Assembly (NCBI GenBank): GCA_030248225.1
Contig: JASANE010001468.1
Span: 1-64,000, forward strand
Reading direction: 5' to 3'
DNA length: 64,000 bases
Origin: Trileptium ribeirensis
Taxonomy: Eukaryota > Nematoda > Enoplea > Enoplida > Thoracostomopsidae
In this document: positions 57,290 through 64,000 of the stretch, in pieces
How positions within the stretch are numbered: the first letter of the stretch is position 1
Layout: each line of letters opens with the position of its first letter
The notes under the pieces: model-generated
Told to the model about the DNA's origin: nothing
What the model saw: the letters and a program-made list of their open reading frames with translations, nothing else
Databases searched by the model: none
Translations under genes and position numbers: made by a program

Positions 57290-57680
57290 TGCTCCGGCGG
57301 AAGAGTTTCAGAGGGTATAAAAGGTCAGTTTCTTTTCTATAGTGTTAGTCCAAAAATTAAACTAGAACTGCTACATTTGATTCAGGAGACCTTATTGCCA
57401 GTTTTATTAACCAGTTTTCAAACGGTGATTCTGTTGTAATGAAAATGTGTATCAAAATTAATGGCGGGACGGGGGACCTCTACCTTGCATCTATGTATTT
57501 ACCCTATGATGAGAGAGGGGAGAGAAAACCCTGAAGGATGTAGCTAGTTTTTGCGTAAATAAGGCAATAGAATTGATAATAGGTTGTGATGCTAATGCTC
57601 CCAACATGATATGCTGTGGTAGCAACACTAATAGAAGAGGTGAAGAACTGGAGGCCTTTCTCTTGGATGGTTAATAGGGG
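57290..57680 (+). pseudogene. Element E endonuclease, right arm
   Basis: Readable blocks: KINGGTGDLYLASMYLPYD at about 57,456-57,510 and LIIGCDANAPNM then RRGEELEAFLLDG to the stop at about 57,675. An extra base in GATGAGAGAGGG separates the two frames, as in the left arm with a different sequence. The motif has Pro-Asn in place of the catalytic His pair. Confidence 0.6.
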
Positions 57681-58019
57681 TTGTGACTCGCAATAGACGA
57701 GAAGTTATTAATTTGACACTACTACGTTAATCGAACAATATATCTATAGTTGGGAAATATTATGAGAATATTCTCGATCGGATCACAAGTTTATTTCGGT
57801 TCAGAATGGCTGTGAATTCTGTTAAAGCGGGAAAACCTGAGATCGATATTAGGAAATTAAAATGGAATTGGTATAAAAGAAGAGTAAGGGAGATTATAAA
57901 TTGCTGAAGAATGGGTTCAGTATAATAGTGAAAATGACATTGATATTACTGTGATGAAATTAACTATCACCCTTAAGCGGCGGAAGAGAATTTGTGCGAT
58001 GAAATCTAATCGGGCGAAT

Positions 58020-59530
58020 CACAATAGATAATGGAATGAGAAGTTAGCAAGTACTAAGAAAAAAGTCCGGAAACTCTATAGAATGGGGGTTAAATATGGT
58101 GACTTAAGAACGTGGAACAAATGTAGGACGCTGCAAAATCAGTATAAGTACCTGTTTAAATATAGAAAATTGGAAACATGGAGGAAATTCTGTGAATGGA
58201 TTCATTCGGTTCCGGAAGGTTATAGAATAAACAAGATTATAGAAAAGAATAATCTAAATGTGTTGGGTAGGATCAGAGACGGAATTGGACTTTTCGTGGA
58301 TAGTGATGAAGATGTTTTGGAAGTAATGGTGCGTGCTCACGTACCAGGGTGTGACGCTGATGGTGGATTTAATAGATATGAATAATCAGAAGATGGTGAC
58401 TGATTCAGTAAGAAGCTTTGGCGCTTATAAAGCACATGGTCCGGATATGATTTATCCGATTCTGCTGCAGATTTACATGGAACAGGTAGTGGATATTTTG
58501 GTAACTGTCTATAGATCGTGTCTCCGACTAGGCCATATGCCTCAGTATTAGAGACAAAGCAAAATGATTTTTATTCCGAAACCAGGCTAAAAAGACTATA
58601 CCGACTCTAAGTCGTACCGTGAGATAAGCCTCTCGTGTTTATTGAAAGCATTGGAAGATTCAACAGTTATATAAGAGATGAAGTTTTAACGGGGTTCCCT
58701 GCATGAAAGCAGCATGCTTACAGACCAGGCGGAAGTACCATTTACGACATATTGGATTGAACTGCCAAATGAATCTTGGCAAATATTCAGTTGCAGTGTT
58801 TCTGGACATACTGATGCCTTTGACTGTACTAGAATCGCTTTTATCCTTGACAGTCTAGTGAACCGGTCAATTGCAATGTGTGTCAAGTATTGACTATCAG
58901 ATTTGCTTTCAACGAGAAGTATAACAGCTGAATTGGAGGTGGCTAGATCCACTCCAAAAGCTTCCAGAGGATTTCCCCAAGGAGGCGTGCTATGTCCACT
59001 CCTGTGAAGCTTGGTGGTTGCATGAACTCTTGCAAATCATCAACAGTAACAGCGTGATGTGTGGGGTACTCTGATGATTTGGCAGTAATGGGGTCTTCAG
59101 CCTCTTTACAAGCTGTTTGTAATAGACTCCAGAATACCTTAAATGTGATATTTCCTTTGTGTGAGAGTAGAGGACTAGCTGTGAATGCAGCAAAAACTAA
59201 TAGCGTCGTCTTCACACCGAAAGGAGTATAAATGGGTATAGGCAGTTCATGGTTGGTGATACAGCTGTACGTCTTTCGAATGAAGTTAAATGTTTGGGTG
59301 TAATATTGACGGCAAATTAAACTGGAAGCCAAATTTGATGGGAGAGCGTAGTAATGCCATTAGGCTTCTTTTCTCACTTAAAAGATTTGAGGGCTGTAAC
59401 TGGGGTTTGAAACCAGATATAGTAAATTTTTTGTATAAGTCTGTGGTTATGCTGTCGCTGATGTATGGCGTGGTGTGCTGGTGGCACAGATTACATTTGG
59501 TGTCTTGGCATCTGGTACAGGCTTTCTGAA
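58020..59530 (+). pseudogene. Element E reverse transcriptase, right arm
   Basis: ORF 58,083-58,385 is the linker (VKYGDLRTWNKC, NNLNVLGRIRDGIG), six residues longer than the left-arm version. ORF 58,333-58,551 continues in another frame with SVRSFGAYKAHGPDMIYPILL, the first reverse transcriptase block. Further blocks: FPQGGVLCPLL near 58,970, GYSDDLAVMGS near 59,067-59,100 (YxDD kept), LNWKPNLMGERS and LMYGVVCWWHRL (ORF 59,290-59,529). Private indels against the left arm include an extra C in TTGCATGAACTC (about 59,017-59,030) and a missing A near 59,220. Minus-strand ORFs 58,686-59,332 are shadows. Confidence 0.7.
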
Positions 59531-59623
59531 AAAGATTCAAAGATTAGCTTGTTGCATGACTCCGTTGCAAAGATAGAACCACTCCGCTTGATGAAATGCA
59601 AGCGGTGTTGAATATCATACGCA

Positions 59624-60341
59624 TTGATGGCATTGATGTATTGGCTAAAGAATTGCGCTGAAGGACTAACCACAGGCTCAAATTTATGGGTGAGTGATTA
59701 TATATTTAAAGGTCGTGGGAAACCGACGAAAGCGGAGGAAGCTATCAGATATGGTCCCCTTCTGAGCATGCCTTCTGACAGTGTCGTAGCAACCAAGAAT
59801 AAACATTTCTGGTTTTATGAGGAATTTAGCGTCGACTTTGTGGAAAGTACTGATATAGTATGTTACACGGATGGATCGGCGATCAAGAGGTGTAATGAGA
59901 AGTTGTGGTGGGGGTGTCTTTATCCCATTCAAAGTATCATTATTTATCTCACTTGGTCGACATGAGACTGTTTTTCAGGCAGAGGTTACTGCTATATGCA
60001 GATGCGCAGAAATTTTAGAAGAAAAGAAACTTAGGAACAGAAGTATCGCTATTTATAGCGATACTCAAGCTGCAATTAAGGCATTAGATAATTCTCAAAT
60101 CATATCTCGGTGCGTACTAGAATGGATAAAGCATCTTAATAGGGTTGGTAAGAGGAATAGCTTGAAACTAGTTTGGATTGATGGACATTTTGGACTGTTT
60201 TGGAATGAAGTGGCTGATAGGTTGGCTAAGAAGGGATCGGGCACTGCGTTTGTGGGTCCCGAACCTTGTATTCCTATAAGCAAGAGTACATTAGGGAAGA
60301 GTATGACACTTCCCTGCACTCACATGTTAGCCCGTGTTTGA
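59624..60341 (+). pseudogene. Element E RNase H, right arm
   Basis: Two overlapping frames. 59,624-59,965 ends with DIVCYTDGSAIK (first catalytic Asp). 59,871-60,341 carries VFQAEVTAICRC (Glu), AIYSDTQAAIKAL (Asp), LVWIDGHFG and NEVADRLAKKGS (last Asp), then VGPEPCIPIS. The frame change near 59,880-59,930 is the same in both palindrome arms. RNase H would remove the RNA template strand during integration. The minus-strand ORFs 59,684-59,932 and 60,095-60,319 are antisense shadows. Confidence 0.8.
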
Positions 60342-60568
60342 CGACGCGCGCGTTTTCGGTCTTACCCCCCAGTTTCTGGGGTGGTCGAGATGCCCCGACC
60401 CCCCTCCAATTTCTGGGGGTCGGTTTATAGGCAGATGCTTATGAACCGACTCCTTTCCCAGAAATTAGGGGGCCCGACCCACCCCCCCCCCCCAAAAAAA
60501 AAACTGGGGGTCCGAGTTACGACCACAGAAACGGTTCGTACTCTTTCATAATGCACTCTTGCTATAAG
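60281..60568. repeat. Nested small palindrome within element E, right arm
   Basis: TATAAGCAAGAGTACATTAG at about 60,281 reappears inverted near 60,548-60,568. Between them, 60,358-60,524 is a GC-rich foldback: GGTCTTACCCCCCAGTTTCTGG on one side against the complement of CTGGGGGTCCGAGTTACGACC on the other, and a central stem GTCGGTTTATA/TATGAACCGAC around GGCAGATGCT. Confidence 0.75.
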
Positions 60569-60626
60569 TAATACAATTGTTAAGACTTTCTTAAAAGATT
60601 GTTCTTATAGGGACCATCAGTCAAAG

Positions 60627-61280
60627 TTGCGCGATGGAAACAACTGCTTGCAGACTAGTTGTTTCTTCAAAGAAATTGATAAAAGGAAATCCATGTTTCT
60701 ATGGAAATTTAATAAAGCCAGAATGAGAATCGCCGTGCAGGTTGTTAATAGGCACGGCAATTTTATGAAACACTTGGAAACTTTGAAGATTGAAGACAAT
60801 GATAAGTGTAAAAGGTGTGGTTTAAGATTTGGAGACTGCAAAATACATGAATTACGCCCAATAAATCGACTGACTTTGGAATACATTTTACAACATTTTA
60901 AAACAGATTGTACATCTTTCACTTCACTAAACTTGTATCGCCCATCGAACAACAATAATAATTCGTCTACTAAGCGTCAGCTGTTTTTAGATGAGTTTTC
61001 TGATTTGCTGGTTGGATCCCGGACGAACAGCTATCCCTTGGTAATCGCAGGAGATTTTAACATTCATATTAATGACAACAATGACAATTTTTCTGTTGCG
61101 TTTCGTAATTTTTTACACTCATACAACCTTCAGCAATTTGTTGTTGGTCTAACGCATATATCTGGTAACACGCTTGATCTGGTATTATCGTATACTGACT
61201 TGAGGATTTCATGTACGTCATCCCCTGGCATCTCCGATCATGACATTGTGGTGTTTGAACTTCCTTTTGTTTTCAACTAG
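60627..61280 (+). pseudogene. Chimeric ORF: element E Cys/His end joined to CR1/L2-like endonuclease
   Basis: One 217-residue open frame joins two unrelated elements. Residues about 1-75 (KRKSMFLWKFN, HGNFMKHLETLKIEDNDKC, KRCGLRFGDC) are the post-RNase H knuckle of I-like element E. From about residue 80 the frame enters a CR1/L2-type endonuclease (TLEYIL, DCTSFTSLNLYRPSN, VIAGDFNIHIND, HISGNTLDLVLS, GISDHDIVVFELPF), with the catalytic GDFN and SDH motifs intact. The CR1-like element is 5'-truncated and inserted here; that the joint is in frame is probably chance. The same ORF is present in the left arm (45,987-46,640). Confidence 0.75.
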
Positions 61281-61701
61281 CAATAATTGTAAAGCGTCAA
61301 AGGTGAATTTTCGTAAATGGTCTCGAATAGATATACCTTCGTTTCAAAACGATTTGTGTACTACGTTAAGTAGTAATTATCTTGATATAGCGGACGTACA
61401 TCACTTGACGGAATTGTACTACAGCATGGCATATGCTGCTGCTGACAAACACGCCCCTTTAAAGTATGTTACGGTTAAATTTCGTCCGACCTCTCCCGGG
61501 TTGGACACTGACTGCATAATTGCTAAGCGAGAGGTCCGCAGGTTGGGCGGAGGTGGCGCACTTCACTTGCTAATGCTGATGCGACTGTTGAAACACTGGT
61601 TAGCCGCCGCAATGACCTTATTTGCAAGCGTCAGTATCAAAAAATTTGTCAAGTTAAGTTTAGTCAGTTTTGGCGCAAAAACTCGATTCTGTGGGCAGTA
61701 A
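61240..61701 (+). pseudogene. CR1/L2-like linker between endonuclease and reverse transcriptase
   Basis: A frame shifted from the endonuclease ORF; SNNCKASKVNFRKWSRIDI followed by LTELYYSMAYAAADKHAPLKYVTV is typical of the region after the endonuclease in CR1/L2 elements (xR.W...L..AxDxxAPx). A second frame change near 61,560 (an extra base in the GGCGGAGGTGG stretch) puts the end of the ORF out of phase, and 61,670-61,867 continues in a third frame. Confidence 0.65.
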
Positions 61702-61863
61702 CAAATTTCCAGTAATAAATTCTATGCTGTGCAGGAAATCTAAGTTTCCTGATTCATCGTATTCTGTAGACGTGTTTTCGAAATATTTTATTGACAAGAT
61801 TGCACTATTAGATCATCTCTATCTTATCGTGATCCAGTACATTATCCGCCTGGTGCTACTACA

Positions 61864-63355
61864 ATGAATGTTTTCTCCCCGGTTACAGTTGACGAAGTAA
61901 TATTGCTTTTGAATAGTTGTTATAACAAACAATGCTCGTTGGACCCGATTCCTATGTCTATTCTCAAAACATGTTCAGATACAATGGCACCGTTTTTTGC
62001 GAAAATTATAAATAACTCATTGGTATCTGGCACAGTGCCTCAGCATGAAAAGCAATCTATAGTTGTCCCTCTGCTGAAACAACACTCTCTTGATGATTCA
62101 GACGTCAATAACTTCCTTTCAGTTAGCAATCTCTCGATTTTATCGAAGTTAATTGAATGAGCTGTTGCTAATCCTGTGTGCTTATCCTGTTACTTATTTT
62201 TTCACGAGTATTTAGCACCTACTCAGTATGCATACCGAGCCAATCACTCTACTAAAACAGCTCTTCTAGATCTAATGAGCGTTTTTTGTCGTGGCAAGGC
62301 TGCCGGTCTTTCAATAGCAGTTGTAGTTTTACATTTATCTGCGGCATTTGACACTGTTGATCACGGAGTGCTTCTTAGCATGCTGTATCATCGATTCGCC
62401 GTAGGTTATACGTGTCTTCTCTGGTTGAAGGACTATTTTAATAACCGTTTTCAGCAAGTGAAATTAGTCGATAATATATCCATGCCAAAGCATGTTTGAT
62501 TTGGTGTGCCCCAGGGCAGCGTGTTAGGCCCCGTTCTATTTAATATCTACACCGCACCTCTTGCGGATTATATATCGTACGATAATTCATCTGCTACCAC
62601 AGCTATTTCTTGCTTACAGTTGACAGTTGTTGACATATCAACTTGGCTGGATCACAATTATCTTAAATTAAATCCTACTAAGACTGAATTTATTAACAAA
62701 GACAATATCGACCTGTATTATGTGACGGTCAGTGGGTATACGCTTGTCCCTGTTAGTGTCATTAAGTTTCTTGGTGTTTATATTGAAGACAGCCTAACGC
62801 TTCAGTATCACATACGCGAAGTATGTCGTGTATCGAATTGGCAGCTAGCAGAGATCCGAAGAATAAGATTTCGGTTCGATAGAACCACCATGGAGACAGT
62901 TATTCGTGCCTTTCTCATTTCTCGTATTGACTACTGTAACTCGATTTACTCTAACATTCCCAGCACATGGTTAATGCCTGTGACCCGTGTTGTACGCTCT
63001 GCGGCGAGAGTTGTAACACGAACGCCTTTTTCGACCATATAACACCAGTAATAAGGAATCTGCACTGGTTACCTGTGGATCAACGTATCACCTTCAAGAT
63101 AGCATGCGTTGTTTTCAAGTGCCTCAGTAACAAGGGACCCACCAACCAATTAATAAACTACGAATATGCGATAGTTCACGTCTTTTCCAGCGACGTCAAC
63201 TTCAAGTGCCGCAACGACTCACAAACAGCTTCGACTGTCTCGCACCAGTTTCTTGGAACGTTCTTCCAGTGCCTATATGATCGGATATATTATCGTTGAC
63301 TGAGTTTCGCAAACTTCTAAAGACCCATCTGTTCAGCGTGGCGTTTAGCACCTGA
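61864..63355 (+). pseudogene. CR1/L2-like reverse transcriptase and C-terminal domain, YxDD deleted
   Basis: Three frames in one phase (61,864-62,160, 62,176-62,499, 62,506-63,042) read CSLDPIPMSILK, LKQHSLDDSD, LSNLSILSKLIE, QYAYRANHSTKTALLDLM, LHLSAAFDTVDHGVLL (catalytic Asp), GVPQGSVLGPVLFNIY and LDHNYLKLNPTKTEF. They are divided by TGA codons at 62,158 and 62,498, each at a position where an Arg codon is usual. The YADD segment that should lie between PLADYIS and DNSSATT is absent, an in-frame deletion of roughly 15-20 codons, so the enzyme cannot be active. A frame change near 63,000 leads into 62,967-63,299 (HITPVIRNLHWLPVDQRITF), and a last piece LTEFRKLLKTHLFSVAFST ends at TGA 63,353-63,355. 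Confidence 0.85.
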
Positions 63356-63636
63356 TGATTAATCACTCTCTGCGTTGTAGCAGCACTTCATCGAATTGAA
63401 TTCAACGCCATACGACATCTACATCTACTTGACTTTTGAATGCATTCTTTCAATTCTTTGGGCATGGCATTTTGGATAGCTCCCAAGGCCATCAACTAGA
63501 ATTGACCCAATTAGTAGGTTTCTAAAATAGGATAATATTTTAGATTCTTCAAACAGATTGAGATACAGCAAGGGACCTAGGGCCCAACCAGATTACATTA
63601 AACCCTCTTGCTTTCATTCATTCGTTCATTCATTTC

Positions 63637-64000
63637 CAGGTGCCTAATAAATTGTCCTGAAACTTCTCTATTGGCACTGTTTCACTGCCATTTCTTGGTC
63701 AGGGTTTGGTACTCCCGAGATTAGGCTTTTTATCATACACAAGGGAATACGTATGCACGCATATAAAATCAAGCAGGGAAGTTCTGAATTGCATCTAGTG
63801 CCAGCGATCACTTTTATATGTAGAGCTCTGTGTTTCAAGCTTATCCGACGGCCAGTTCATCGGGAATTATAGCTAGTGTGACTGGCTAAGCCTGCCAAGT
63901 ACGGCAAAAGTACTAATGCACGGTGACGTTTTACCGATTTTGAGAAGGGACATCAAAAAATGAGGTGGATTTGACGTCCACTCACTATCAATGTTTTGTG
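63637..64000. other. Flank beyond CR1-like element, still within palindrome arm
   Basis: No gene recognised. The sequence pairs with 43,268-43,630 to the last base of the window. Confidence 0.6.

Larger units (their letters stand above)
56059..60850 (+). mobile_element. I-like non-LTR retrotransposon E, right-arm copy
   Basis: ORF1 (56,059 to about 56,810), endonuclease (about 57,300-57,680), linker and reverse transcriptase (58,020-59,530), RNase H (59,624-60,341), a nested small palindrome (60,281-60,568), and the Cys/His end (60,627 to about 60,850), where the CR1-like element is joined. A leader of about 350 bp with AT-rich sequence precedes ORF1. Its 3' tail is not seen. Confidence 0.8.
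60860..63636 (+). mobile_element. CR1/L2-like non-LTR retrotransposon, right-arm copy
   Basis: 5'-truncated within the endonuclease, followed by linker, reverse transcriptase, C-terminal domain and a 3' UTR ending in a CATT-type tail (CATTCATTCGTTCATTCATT at 63,615-63,634). About 2.8 kb. Clade assignment (CR1/L2 rather than I-like) rests on the GVPQGSVLGP block, the absence of RNase H and the C-terminal HITPVIRNLHWLPV segment. Confidence 0.8.
54100..64000. repeat. Right arm of giant inverted repeat, continues past window
   Basis: Reverse complement of 43,268-53,118. Near-identical over 54,970-56,400 and 58,700-64,000, visibly diverged over about 56,400-57,350 and 57,900-58,600. The last bases of the window still pair (with 43,268), so the arm is longer than shown. 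Confidence 0.95.

Noticed and set aside
45987..61280. Antisense ORFs in both palindrome arms (for example 46,312-46,650, 47,332-47,580, 48,014-48,521, 58,686-59,332)
   Set aside because: They mirror each other because the arms mirror each other, and they oppose well-supported retrotransposon frames. Conservation here is copying, not selection.
43268..64000. Pure assembly artefact explanation for the palindrome
   Set aside because: Not ruled out, but private indels, patchy divergence and a 1-kb non-palindromic spacer fit a real structure better. It needs spanning reads to settle.
1..64000. Host gene, tRNA or rRNA
   Set aside because: No ORF outside transposons carries a motif I recognise, and I saw no convincing cloverleaf or rRNA-like sequence. 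Introns and short exons could still be missed by eye.

Overview
The window looks like repeat-rich, AT-rich DNA from an animal genome, most likely an invertebrate. Several non-LTR retrotransposons have the layout ORF1, endonuclease, reverse transcriptase, RNase H, then a Cys/His knuckle, which is most familiar from arthropod I/R1/jockey-type elements. That assignment is an inference from remembered family resemblance. I recognise no host protein-coding gene, no rRNA or tRNA gene, no CRISPR array and no operon. Every coding signal I can name belongs to a transposable element, and nearly all of these are broken.

Layout. 1-546 (-): an I-like endonuclease fragment cut by the window edge. 6.4-7.15 kb: a decayed Ty3/gypsy-like gag. 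9.28-15.3 kb: an old I-like element (A) into which a younger, better preserved relative (B, 11,346-13,919) inserted, leaving an 11-bp target-site duplication. 15.3-16.4 kb: a dispersed repeat (RepD) also present in both arms of the large palindrome. 20.7-23.8 kb: two copies of a repeat rich in ATGGTAC words (RepC), flanking a hAT-like non-autonomous element. 24.1-25.1 kb: a minisatellite and a 5'-truncated I-like tail. 26.2-27.9 kb: a Ty3/gypsy pol remnant (integrase and GPY motif). 28.9-42.1 kb: mostly non-autonomous DNA elements, including a TIR family starting CTGGCCTGTCC, a 1,423-bp hAT-like element with a perfect 8-bp target duplication, foldback elements and tandem duplications.

The dominant structure is an inverted repeat of at least 20.7 kb: left arm about 43,268-53,118, right arm about 54,100-64,000 and beyond the window, around a spacer of about 1 kb. 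From the centre outward each arm carries RepD, an I-like element (E), a small nested palindrome inside E, and a CR1/L2-like element. Both arms share the same frameshifts, stops and nested insertions, so the elements were already dead before the arms were duplicated. Arm divergence is patchy: long near-identical stretches alternate with clearly diverged ones, as expected from gene conversion between arms. The spacer holds an RTE-like reverse transcriptase fragment that stops at the left-arm boundary, plus a copy of a repeat found in tandem at 37.2-37.6 kb.

I found no intact, obviously functional new system. The strongest candidates for follow-up are the palindrome, the two non-autonomous DNA transposon families with recognisable termini, and the nested insertion history.
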